From the NCBI GenBank assembly GCA_030737875.1, contig CM060921.1, positions 401,738,192 to 401,802,191 of the forward strand: 64,000 nt of DNA. The letters run 5' to 3'. A program made the translations under genes and the position numbers. This document shows positions 1-9,930 of the stretch, piece after piece. The stretch comes from Allium sativum (Eukaryota; Streptophyta; Magnoliopsida; Asparagales; Amaryllidaceae). The notes under the pieces are model-generated. The model searched no databases. It saw nothing but the letters and a program-made list of their open reading frames with translations, and was not told the origin of the DNA. Every line of letters starts with the position of its first letter. Within the stretch, counting starts at the first letter, position 1.

Positions 1-402
1 TGTGGAAAGAAGGGGCACAAAGCAGCCGAATGTCGTGCGTCTAAAAAGAAGAAGTTGGAAGCAAATACGGCTGATGTTTTGAAAGGCATTTATGATCTTG
101 ATTTATGTGCAGTAATATCAGAATGCAACCTTATTGGTAACTCAAAGGAATGGTTTGTAGACACTGGAGCCACTCGACACATATGTGCTAACAAGTGGAT
201 GTTTACAACCTATAAAACTGCAACTGATGCTGAACAACTTTTTATGGGCAATTCTTCCACTTCAAAGGTCGAAGGCAAAGGAAAAGTTGTGCTCAAACTG
301 ACTTCTGGAAAGGAACTGACTTTAAATGATGTTCTCCATGTTCCAGAAATTCGCAAGAACCTGATTTTAGGATCGTTGCTGAGCAAGCATGGCTTAAATT
401 GA
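1..402 (+). pseudogene. Cop1 gag knuckle end and aspartic protease
   Basis: Frame 1 is open from the first base and starts at the second Cys of a CCHC knuckle ([11 protein letters not shown]). A basic linker follows, then the aspartic protease with [12 protein letters not shown] at about 151-186. The D-T-G catalytic triad is intact. The protease tail resembles copia proteins up to SKHG. The frame then hits TGA at 400-402. The homologous reading continues in frame 3 (LIFEADKF), so about one base has been lost near 396-399. In an active copia element this would be one polyprotein with the following segment. Confidence 0.9.
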
Positions 403-2111
403 TATTTGAAGCTGACAAATTTGTTCTTTCCAAGAATGGGGTGTATGCTGGAAGAGGATATGTGTGTGATGGTTTATTTAAAGCAAATATAACCACTATT
501 GTACCATGCACTGAAATGAATGAAAGTGAATCTTCTGCTTATAGTGTTGAATCTTCTAACATATGGCATTCTAAATTAGGGCATGTAAACTTTGATACAT
601 TGCGAAAATTGATTAATCTAGAATTTATACCAAAATGCAATATAGATTCCAACTATAAATGTCAAGTTTGTGCAGAAGCAAAATTGACAAGAACCTCGTT
701 TCATCATGTTGAACGAGTGACAGAACCTCTAGACTTAATACATACTGATGTATGCGATTTGAAAATGTGTCAAACTAGAGGTGGAAAAAGGTACTTTATT
801 ACATTCATTGATGATTGTACTAAATACTGTCATGTATATCTCCTTAGAAGTAAGGACGAAGCATTCGAAATGTTTAAACAGTATAAGGCAAAAGTTGAGA
901 ATCAACTCAACAAGAAAATAAATTTTTTAAGAAGTGATAGAGGAGGAGAATACAAGTCTCCATTTGAGGAATTATGTGCTGAACATGGAATTATACATCA
1001 AACTACAGCCCCGTATTCACCTCAATCCAACGATAGAGCCGAACGGAAAAATAGAACTCTTAAAGAAATGATGAATGCCTTACTAATTAGCTCTGGCTTG
1101 CCAGATAACTATTGGGGAGAAGCTATTCTTTCGGCAAATCATATTTTAAATAAAATACCCCGACAGAAAATATCTAAATCTCCTCATGAACTTTGGAAAA
1201 ACAGACCACCATCCTACAAATACCTAAAAGTGTGGGGGTGTCTTGCCAAAGTAGAGGTACCAAAACCAAAGAAGGTCAAAATTGGACCAAAAACAATTGA
1301 TTATGTATTCATTGGATATGCACAAAACAGTGCTGCATATCGATTTTTGGTACACAAATCTGAAATTGATGATATTCATGAAAATACCATCATCGAGTCG
1401 AGGAATGCTAGATTTTTCGAACATGTATTTCCCTTGAAACATGGTACTGAAAATAATGCACCTAAGAGACCAAGGGAAAATGAAGTTCCTTACTCTATTG
1501 AGGATGCTGAACAAAATAACACTCAACAAAGCATTGTTGAGCAGCAAGTGGAAGAACCAAGAAAAAGTAAAAGGTCAAGGACTTTGAAAACCTTTGGACT
1601 GGACTTCTATACATTTATGTTAGAAGCTGATCCATTGACATACAAACAAGCTATGTCTTCCAGCGATGCCCCTTATTGGAAGGAGGCAATTAACAATGAA
1701 ATTGAATCCATTATGTCGAATCATACATGGGAATTGGTTGATCTACCTCAAGGATGTAAGGCCTTAGGTAATAAATGGATATTTAAAAAGAAATTGAAAC
1801 CTGATGGTTCAACAGACAAGTACAAAGCTCGTCTGGTAGTCCGAGGATTCAGACAAAAGGAAGACTTGGACTATTTCGATACATATTCACCTGTAACGAG
1901 GATAACGTCAATTAGAATGCTCATTGCAATTGCATCCGTACATGACTTGGAAATACATCAAATGGATGTTAAAACTGCATTCTTGAATGGTGAACTGGAG
2001 GAGGAAATCTATATGAAACAACCTGAAGGATTTCTAAGCTCAGAAAATGAGCATAAAGTTTGCAAACTGGTAAAATCACTTTATGGCCTTAAACAAGCTC
2101 CAAAACAGTGA
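399..2111 (+). pseudogene. Cop1 integrase and N-terminal reverse transcriptase
   Basis: The 570-codon open stretch holds a GAG-pre-integrase HHCC region (IWHSKLGH, then CQVCAEAKL; about 561-705) and the integrase core (HTD, then RSDRGGEY, then AERKNR; about 724-1100) with the D-D-E acidic residues present. The usual QSNG before the third acidic residue is QSND here. The RT begins at about 1666 (WKEAINNEI, KARLVVRGF, QMDVKTAFLNGELEEEIY, SLYGLKQAPKQ). The stretch ends at TGA (2109-2111) where the family has Trp (KQW). The frame continues past it, so this is a point nonsense mutation. It joins cDNA integration and synthesis functions in one polyprotein. Confidence 0.93.
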
Positions 2112-2512
2112 CATGAGAAATTTGATAATACTATGTTATCAAATGGATTCACGATAAATGAATCAGATAAATGTGTGTACATAAAACATACACACATTGG
2201 ATATGTCATTGTTTGTCTTTATGTTGATGACCTATTGATCCTAGGCAACAACAAGGCCATAATAACATCTACAAAGGATATGTTGTCCTCTAGATTCGAT
2301 ATGAAAGACCTAGGACTGGCTGATGTGATATTGGGTGTAAAAATTCTGAGAACACCACAGGGATATGCATTATCCCAATCGCGTTACATCACCAAAATAC
2401 TTGAGAAATTCAAGCAATATAATGTGACTATTGCAAAATTACCAGTAGATATGAACCAAAATTGGGTAAAAAACACTGGTGATGGTATTTACCAATTGGA
2501 ATACTCTCGTAT
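2112..2512 (+). pseudogene. Cop1 reverse transcriptase, catalytic YVDD segment
   Basis: Same frame as the segment upstream of the TGA at 2109-2111. It reads HEKFDNTML and reaches the RT active site YVDDLLILG at about 2221-2247. RFDMKDLG and ILGVKI follow. It ends at EYSR, where element A is inserted. The last bases (CGTAT, 2508-2512) are the target-site copy. The two Asp residues of YVDD are intact, so this part was disabled by insertion rather than by loss of its catalytic residues. Confidence 0.92.
2508..2512. repeat. Target-site duplication CGTAT of element A (pair at 21123-21127)
   Basis: CGTAT precedes TGTAACACCCC here and follows GGGGTGTTACA at 21123-21127. Removing the insertion and one copy restores an uninterrupted RT codon phase. 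This shows that the whole 18.6-kb tandem structure sits between one pair of TSDs. Confidence 0.97.
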
Positions 2513-3779
2513 TGTAACACCCCACACCCGCTAAGGTCACTCACAAAGGGAATGCCTTAGCTTCGGTGGAGTATTTAAGTGAATATAGAACTGAAAAATT
2601 ACAACAAGACAGATATAAGTAATACTTGAAATTTAAAACATCATTTCATTGCAGCAGAAGGTAAACATGTTTGGTTACATCTCAAAAACCAACAAGAGTC
2701 AAGTACAAAATATCCATCTCGTTAAAACATAAGTACATAATCCCACTACATACTAATAGCCATAATAGAAAAGATAACCGAGCTTTTCTTCAAGAGTCCA
2801 AGCTCCAAAAGATAGATAAAGCAATCTGATCAAAGCCCACTAGTGATAGGCCCACTCTGAGAACCTGAGGGTTGGGGAAAAAGATAAAAACAACGGGGTC
2901 AGACATAAGTCTGAGTGAGCCCTATAACCTTAACAATACAATCATTAAAGTAATTAGGGTATGATATAAACCTGGTACGGTACGACTGGGGATAAATGAC
3001 TACACTAAGTAGCCAACTAGACTTAGGATAATCTAAGATAACGGTAAAGACGCGTCTATCCACCCAAGGATAAATACTACACTGCACCACACTGCACCAC
3101 ACTGCACCACACTAGATCTACCCACCCAGGGTAATTCCTACACTGCACCACACCAGATCTACCCACCCAAGGGTAATTCCTACTTAAAGGTTGATCCCAC
3201 TAAGTGTACTTAGTAATTTTTAATAATAGTTTCGTGTACCCCTAGCTGACTACATAGGTGCCGTCTGCCCCTATATCCACTAGGTGTACCCACAACTTAG
3301 TAATTTTAATAGTAGTCTCATGTACCCCTAGCTGACTACATAGGTGCCGTCTGCCCCTATCTCCACTAGGTGTACCCACTATTCCCATTCGATCGGCTCC
3401 CTAAAGTAGATACCCGTGCTGGCCCCACAGTGGGGTGTATCACTCCCCAAAGTGGAAACCCGATAATAAATGGTGCACGGCTTATACCTACACGATGCAA
3501 CAACGTCTTACCTACCAGCCCGGGTCCACACACGCATATGAAACCCGTTGGACTTGCGTTGCCACCGCTAACCCGTTTTGGCCTCTTATAGTCAAGCCCA
3601 GTACGCGTGTCCCGTCCTCGACATGGGTCGAGCCCAATAAGATACATATGGGTTAATGGTTGAAATGGGCCCCCACAAGCTACCACCTAAGCTTGTCATT
3701 TTTTTCTAGTGCATCCCACTTAACCCTTTTTAATAATCATGTCCACTTACATGTTTAAAGTTTGGTTAAGTCATCTAAT

Positions 3780-4250
3780 CATATATCAATTGCCACTCAA
3801 GGCACCCACTAGATTTCCCCATGTCACCCAAGGCACTTACTTGATTTCCACGTGCCACCCAAGGCACTTACTTAACCCTTTAACCATGTTTAATTACATG
3901 TTCCACTTTGGTTAAGTATTTTAATCTTATCTTCCATTGCCACCCAAGGCAACCACTAGATATTCCCCATGCCACCCAAGGCACTTACTTGATTTCCACA
4001 TGCCACCCAAGGCACTTACTTAACCCTTTAATCATGTTTAATTACATGTTCCACTTTGGTTAAGTATTTTAATCTTATCTTCCATTGCCACCCAAGGCAA
4101 CCACTAGATTTTTCCCCATGCCACCCAAGGCACTTACTTAACACTTTAATCATGTTTAATTTCATGTTCCACTTCGGTTAAGTATTCTAATCGTATTTTC
4201 TATTACCACCCAAGGCAACCACTAGATTTTTCCACATGCCACCCAAGGCA
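3780..4250. repeat. CCACCCAAGGCA repeat array inside LTR A
   Basis: About a dozen copies of GCCACCCAAGGCA with ACTTACT or ACCACTAGAT tails, in larger units that include TTAATCATGTTTAATTACAT and GGTTAAGTATTTTAATC. The same array is in the other two LTRs (about 11190-11655 and 18625-19090). It is non-coding. Confidence 0.85.
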
Positions 4251-4779
4251 CCCACTTAACCCCTCATGTCCTCTACATGCTAATATGGTTAAGTGTTTCT
4301 TAATTGATTAAAAACGTAACCGTTGTAAAGACCTCTCACATTAGACTATCTCTTATGGCAGCTGGATTTGCCGGTCGGGTCCGGGCAGCCTTACGCCATA
4401 ACCGAGTCTAACCACGTGTCTTTACACTTGTCACGTATTAAGTTTGTGCCTAAGACCTCTCACATTGGGCCAATCATTTGTAGCCGCTGGATTTGCCGGT
4501 CGGTTCCGGGCAGTCTTACGCTACAAAAGGGTCCAACCTCGTGTCTTAGTCGATTAATTACACCTAATTAATCACCCCCATATTTCGAATTAATTTTCCC
4601 TAATTAATTCCAACTTTAACGATGTATATAATTGACTCAATTATGTCCATCCACTTTATGGTATGTATAATCATACCAACTTCACACCATTTCATTAACA
4701 TGTATATTAACCCCATCGTTCCCCACGTAATTCACCAACATGACATAAAAGGGAAGATTCATCACAAATACAATGGGTT

Positions 4780-5520
4780 CAACTTGCATAACATTAACAT
4801 CAACATGGGTTTAAAGGTGTCAACATGCATATAGCATCAACCCAACTAGCATAAATAATCAACCCAAACTTGCATGAATCACATATGTCATAAAGAGGTT
4901 AACTTGCATAAGTTATTTATGTCATACAAAGGGGTAAACTTGCATATGTATGTATGACATACAAAGGGGTTAACTTGCATATGTATGCATATCATAATAA
5001 GGTGTAAACTTGCACATGTTACTTGCATATCATCAAACACCAAACTTGCATAACATGTCATATATGAACATGCATATAATCAAACACCAAACTCGCATAA
5101 CATATCATATATGAACTTGCATATAATCATACACCAAACTTGCATAACTTGTCATATATGAACTTGCATATAATCATACACCAAACTTGCATAATCATGG
5201 TGCCATAATGGATCAATGTTTATCATAGCAATTTGCATAACTAGCATCATGAACACATAGCCTAACACTTGCATAACATCATGATCATGTAGCATATAAC
5301 TTGCATAACTTGCATAACATCATGAACATGTTGCATATGACTTGCATAACTTGCGTAACATCATGATCACATAGCATATGACTTGCCTAACTTGCATAAC
5401 ATCATGATCACATAGCATATGACTTGCATAACATCATGAACACATAACACATAACTTGCATAACTTGCATAACATCACAAACACATAACACATAACTTGC
5501 ATAATATCACAAACACATAG
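4780..5520. repeat. ACTTGCATAA array inside LTR A
   Basis: Dozens of ACTTGCATAA or ACTTGCATATG words, organised into longer units such as those containing CATCATGATCACATAGCATA. Copies lie at about 12175-12920 and 19615-20360 in the other LTRs. In element orientation the word is TTATGCAAGT. The array lies upstream of the putative TATA box at 5798-5805 (minus strand) by less than 1 kb only at its near end. A role is not shown. Confidence 0.85.
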
Positions 5521-5797
5521 CATATGATAACACAATCTTGCATTGATCCACATTCATAGCCATAACCTCATTATATCCTATTATAATCATTTCAACAATT
5601 GGTCATTAAGGCTATAGAAAACTCACAACTTGTTGATTAGCACTCCTAAGAAGAAGATTAAGTTGCTAGAGTTGATTAGAGATTGATTTGAGAAGCTATC
5701 TTCCTCTTCAGATTGATGGAGGATCCTTCAAGTTGCATTTTGACGGCATAACGGTGTTGTAGCTATTTTTAGTATGAATTAGGGTAGTCTTAGGGTG

Positions 5798-5805
5798 TAT
5801 TTATA
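5798..5805 (-). promoter_or_regulatory. Putative TATA box of LTR A, copy 1
   Basis: In element orientation it reads TATAAATACACC, shortly after the LTR start. Equivalent sites are at 13204-13211 and 20640-20647. Element B has the same TATAAATACACC at 34103-34114, which supports a promoter role by comparison. Confidence 0.5.
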
Positions 5806-6251
5806 GATTAGTTAGGTGTTTTAGGCCCTTAGATTAACCCTAAATCAGATTAGAGCCGTCAGATCATGTCCTAGCCACCAAAACACAGCCCAAAAGCCAA
5901 ACTGATGCACCCAGGTCACCTGGGCTCGACCAGGGAGGTCGCTCCCCAAGTCGACACTAGGGTCGACTCCCCAGTCGACCACCAGGTCGACCCCCTGGGT
6001 CTGGCCGGAATTTTCCCGCCACTTCTGAAATTTGAAATTTCTGTTTTTAAATCTGTTTTTAAATTTTCTGAAACTTCTTCGGGCCATATCTGGGTCATAC
6101 GGACTCCGATTTTCGAAAACTCGGACTCTATTTCGCGTATTTTTCCGAGACGAACGCAATGGCATAGCCCGTTTCCCCTGATTCAGATTTTTAAATTTAA
6201 TTCTGCCCTGTTTTATATTATAGCAAGTTATTCAACATACGGGGTGTTACA

Positions 6252-6264
6252 TTCTCCCCTACTT
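6252..6264 (-). other. Polypurine tract, element A internal copy 1
   Basis: In element orientation it reads AAGTAGGGGAGAA, directly before TGTAACACC of the LTR. It is the expected plus-strand primer. An identical site lies at 13687-13699 for copy 2. Confidence 0.9.
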
Positions 6265-6828
6265 AAAGGATTTCGTCCCCGAAATCTCTAAGTCAAGAAG
6301 AACGTATCCTACCAACCAAACAACCATCTACTCAAACCATCAAACACTGGCATCCATTGTCCTTAGAGTTTCTAATGCTGTATGAACATATGCAAAGAGT
6401 GTGTGTATATGTTCCCTGTCTAATGCAAAATTAGGCGGTCTACTAATTCAGTTGACCTCCTTAATGCAAACCATGATAGTGCCATGCATCCAATATGTAT
6501 GCAAAAGAACCCTATCGACACACCCTATCTCTACATTAGTGCACAATCATTCACCAAAATGCATCATCCATATGATAACGCAACCATTATACATCCATTA
6601 ATATAGCTTCCTACACACAATTTTATGCAATATGCAATATGAAGTGATTGAGCCGATCTAGTGCCTAGAGTGTGTGTATATGCATCCACGAGCAACCACT
6701 AGCAACCACTTGCATCCACACGCATCCATCAAACATAACATGTCTCAAACACATGTTTCAACCATAGGTTTTCCCTATCTAAAGTTCAAAGGTACTAATG
6801 AGAGGACATACTAAAGATAAGATAAGTA
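6265..6828 (-). other. Element A 3' non-coding internal DNA, copy 1
   Basis: Between the chromodomain remnant and the PPT lies non-coding sequence. Next to the PPT (6271-6286) it has the gypsy-typical GGGGACGAAATCC block in element orientation. The matching region in copy 2 is 13700-14263. Confidence 0.7.
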
Positions 6829-7155
6829 CTAGACAAACGATAAAGGAGAAGTTAAAAGACATACCCTCAAAAAGGAATGGGTACAATGAACGCATCTTCG
6901 CTTCTGTCTCCCAAGTAGCATTACTCTCATCTTCTCCCTTGGCACTTTGACTAGTCGAACCTCTCTGTTTCTCCACTTCCTAATCTCTGACCCAAGGATG
7001 CGGGTAGGAGCTCGTCGAATAGTCGCATCACGCTCTACCTCCACTTCTTTAAGCAAGGTCGGCTCTACCACCTCTGCGGTCCCATGTAGGCACTTCCTCA
7101 ACTGTGATACATGGAATACGTCCTGTACCCCACTGCTTCTTGCAAACTCTTCCAA
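6779..7155 (-). pseudogene. Element A integrase C-terminus and chromodomain, copy 1
   Basis: Read on the minus strand it gives DVFHVSQLRKCLHG, the conserved end of gypsy integrase, then PTRILGSEIRKWRNREV and LVKV of a chromodomain. The chromodomain continues in another frame as NATWETEAKMRSLYPFLF (6779-6976), so a frameshift splits it. Chromodomains steer integration toward marked chromatin (family knowledge). The segment joins directly to the integrase core after FWKSLQEAVG, so the rest of the core, including the third acidic residue, has been deleted. Confidence 0.85.
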
Positions 7156-7902
7156 AACTCGCTAGTGAAGATAGGATCTCGATCGCTCACTATGCTAGAA
7201 GGTACACCATATAACCGAGCTATCTCTCGAAGGTAAACTGAAGCTAGCCATGGAGCAGTCCTCTTGCTCTTTACGGGTATGAAATGGGCGCTCTTAGTAA
7301 GTCTGTCTACTACAACCCTTCCTCGATCTCGGTAATCCATCAATAAAATCCATCGAGACGCTATCCCACTTCCATTGCGGAACTTCCAATGGGTGAAGCA
7401 ACCCACCGGGTTTCTTTTGCTCCGCTTTCTCTTGTTGGCACACCAAGCATCTAGCGACATACTCGGCCACATCTTTCTTCATACCGGCCCAAAAGAAAAC
7501 TCGCTTTATGTCCTGGTACATCTTGTCCCCACCGGGATAAATGGTCATCCTAGAATGGTGTGCATCATCAAGAATAACCTTCCTTAAACCCTCGTCTTGC
7601 GGTACACAAAGTCTACCGTCTCTACGCAAGCACCCCTTATCGTCTAGGGTGTACCTACTCAAATGGCTGGACGACTCCACCCTTATGAGCCTCTCTACCA
7701 ACTCAACCAACTATGGGTCGTCCCGCTGTGCCTCGCCAATCCGTCTCAAAAGAGTAGGTCTGACCTCCAAGGATGCTAGCAAACCGGGTATAAAGTCAAC
7801 AGAAGGTCTGAAATCAAACATCGAGATAAATTCCAAGCTTCGTCGTTCCACGAACAATGGACTCAAGGACAACCCTTTTCTGCTCAAGGCGTCCGCCACC
7901 AC
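7098..7902 (-). pseudogene. Element A RNase H tail and integrase core, copy 1
   Basis: On the minus strand it begins with NVVADALSRKG, the end of the RNase H domain. It then has an H2C2 zinc finger ([28 protein letters not shown]) and the integrase core start ([47 protein letters not shown]). Two of three catalytic acidic residues (MDF and SDRD) can be seen. Stop codons and frame changes occur near 7294-7330 and 7710. After FWKSLQEAVG the reading jumps to the integrase C-terminus, so part of the core is deleted. Confidence 0.88.
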
Positions 7903-7903
7903 G

Positions 7904-8089
7904 TTACCCTTGCCAGGTGTATACGCTATCTCGAAATCTTAGGATGCTAAGAACTCCATCCACCTTTGCTGTCTCAAGACTATGCGCTCGAAGAGTCTCC
8001 AACACTTCCCTAAGATATAGGGCATACTTTTCTCCTCTTCTGGAGAAAACCAGGATAATCTCTCATACAAAATCGTCACAACTATCCAT
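7904..8089 (-). pseudogene. Element A RT thumb remnant fused to RNase H end, copy 1
   Basis: On the minus strand a second LVFSRRGEKYALYL and LETLRAHSL segment, typical of the RT region after the active site, runs straight into FEIAYTPGKGNVVADA, the end of RNase H. The connection and RNase H core are missing. The same fusion is found in copy 2 (15339-15524), so the deletion predates the tandem duplication. Confidence 0.75.
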
Positions 8090-8299
8090 CTCTCACGCAG
8101 ACCATCCTAGTCGAACTCGACATCCCCCAAGTGCAAGCCCCAAAGGCCTAAACCAATATCAGACAAACACCCAAGGGACACCTCCTTCGAATTCAGACGA
8201 CCTACGTGAGATGATACTAGTAAAAACGGCTAAATAATTAAGCCCTTGTCCAACTCTGGATGTCCTTGCCAATCTCGCTCCAAAACCACCGTTGATCAA

Positions 8300-8989
8300 T
8301 TAACTGGCTTTGCTTAACTTATTCAGCACACACGAAAACTTATTTCGCTTTTTAGAAAAGACCAAGATGTCATCCACAAAGGCCACTACGAAGTTATTTA
8401 AGTGCTCCCTGAACACTCCACTCACCAAATCAACAAAGTATGCGGGGGCGTTCGTCAAACCAAATGGCATCACCAGCCACTCATAGAAACCATCCGGAGT
8501 CCTAAAGGCGGTCTTCTCTATACTATCCTCAGTCACTCCCAACTGATGAAACTCCGTTGCCAAGTCCCACTGCGAAACACTGAGGCGTCAACCAACCGAT
8601 CAAAAAGATCATCAATCCTTGGCAATGGGTGTCTATTCTTCTTTGTGAGCTTGTTGAGTTCTCTTATAGTCTACACAAAGTCTGAGGGACCCATCCGCCT
8701 TCGTGGAAAAAACTACTGGAGCACCCCACTCCGATATACTTCGTCTTATGAACCCCTTCTCAAACAACTCCCCTACTTGCTTATGGAGTTCCCTCCTCTC
8801 ACGAGAAGCCATGCGGCGCACTGGTAAAGATACTGGCTTAGCATCGTCTACCAGATATATTCGGAGGTCCATCTCCCGCTTCGGAGGCAAGCCTTTCACC
8901 TCCCCAAACACATCCGAGTATTCCCGGACCACTCTAACAGATCGCAAACTCTCGACCGAAGCGTCAAGCGATTCAAGATAACTTAGCAT
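8300..8989 (-). pseudogene. Element A reverse transcriptase, copy 1
   Basis: Two minus-strand stretches form the RT. 8633-8989 has YSDVFGEVKGLPPKREMDL, VGELFEKGFIRRSISEWGAP and LRLCVDYK. 8300-8563 has TAFRTPDGFYEWLVMPFGL and the catalytic FVDDILVFSK. A frame change separates them at about 8563-8633, and the thumb side is truncated. FVDD is intact in sequence, but the frame is broken, so no active enzyme is expected. Confidence 0.9.
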
Positions 8990-9111
8990 AACAGAATCTA
9001 TGGGATTTCAAAAGATCTCGAGAGTGTTACCCAAGCGGGTCATAAGCCTAACAACACTCCTTTCACAATCAAGAACGGCACCATTACTGGATAACCAGTC
9101 CATGCCCAAAA

Positions 9112-9531
9112 TCAACCCATAGCCCGTGAAGCCCAAACAAAAGCATCACCTCTAAACTCAACGCTAAGTATGGAAATCTTCAAACCCAAACATATCATGG
9201 ACAAATAAGTGGAGCCCCCAATTGGGTTTGAAACAACCACGGGATCATCTACTAAACTGGTGTCTAGGTGCAGTGACTCAACTAATGATGATGAGATAAA
9301 CGAATGTGATGCGCCAGAGTCAAATAAAGTTCGAACAGGATGATCGAGAGAACCAAATTTCAACTTAGACGGTCCTACCCCCATCAGGTATACCCGTCGT
9401 GAGGGAATACATCTACCCTCCAGAAGATCATGTACTTCGTCCTTTCCTCTTTGGACAACCCCAAGGTGTCCTATTTCTCCAAAACAACTAGCCTTCCCCT
9501 TCACACTATCCTTCCGTGGCCTTCTTACCAC
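9112..9531 (-). pseudogene. Element A gag tail and aspartic protease, copy 1
   Basis: On the minus strand a degenerate zinc-knuckle region (CFGEIGHLG) is followed by DEVHDLLEGRCIPSRRVYLM and the protease motif LFDSGASHSFISSSLVE. The D-S-G catalytic triplet is present. Upstream, between here and the PBS at 9917, only about 385 bp remain. The capsid part of Gag, which should fill several hundred codons, is missing. Confidence 0.87.
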
Positions 9532-9916
9532 GATGAGGTTTCGTCCTTTATTTACCTAATAACTATTTGAACCTTCCTCTCTCGTCCACCTTAAAGGTAC
9601 CCATAAGCCCTCCACCTCCTTGGACTACCTTCTTGGCCTGGCAAACGTCTTAGTCCCTTGAAGTGGTTCTTCCGTCCTTCATACGGAAGTCCTTATTTAT
9701 CTTAAAAAGACATCTCTACACGGAGGGGAAATTCAAAAAGAGAAAGAGGAAGAGATTCAAAACGGAGAATCGAAGGAAGGAAATATGGCTCTTGGGGATT
9801 ATGTTCTTTTCTTTCAAAAACTTTTCTCTCAAAAACATGTTTTTGAAAATACTTCTTCCAAAATTGTTTTTAGAAAAATAGTTTTCTAAAAAATTTATCT
9901 GTTCTGGTAACCTTGA

Positions 9917-9928
9917 GCTCTGATACCA
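9917..9928 (-). other. Primer-binding site (tRNA-iMet), element A internal copy 1
   Basis: In element orientation it reads TGGTATCAGAGC, two bases after the LTR end. This is the plant initiator tRNA-Met complement. The identical site of copy 2 is 17352-17363. Confidence 0.92.
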
Positions 9929-9930
9929 CG

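Larger units (their letters stand above)
2513..6251 (-). repeat. Element A LTR copy 1 (3' LTR in element orientation)
   Basis: 3739 bp with 11-bp inverted ends. It contains, left to right on the plus strand: a CAGAC-ATAA-GTCTG hairpin (2900-2913); CTGCACCACA repeats (about 3077-3150); two copies of a block around CTGACTACATAGGTGCCG (about 3245 and 3330); a run of CCACCCAAGGCA units (about 3790-4245); a duplicated block around GCTGGATTTGCCGGTCGG (about 4360 and 4485); a long ACTTGCATAA array (about 4780-5520); and GTCGAC inverted repeats (about 5948-5995). Copy 1 differs from copies 2 and 3 by extra CTGCACCACA units and by lacking one GTCGAC unit. Confidence 0.95.

Noticed and set aside
3366..3686. 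106-codon minus frame in LTR A, present in all three copies
   Set aside because: Conserved only because the LTRs are near-identical. The opposite strand is also open, there is no recognisable motif, and the region is in a non-coding LTR.
4780..5520. Regular ACTTGCATAA repeats considered as a CRISPR-like array
   Set aside because: No unique spacers of constant length. The repeats are short, degenerate and inside a plant LTR, and occur in all three LTR copies.
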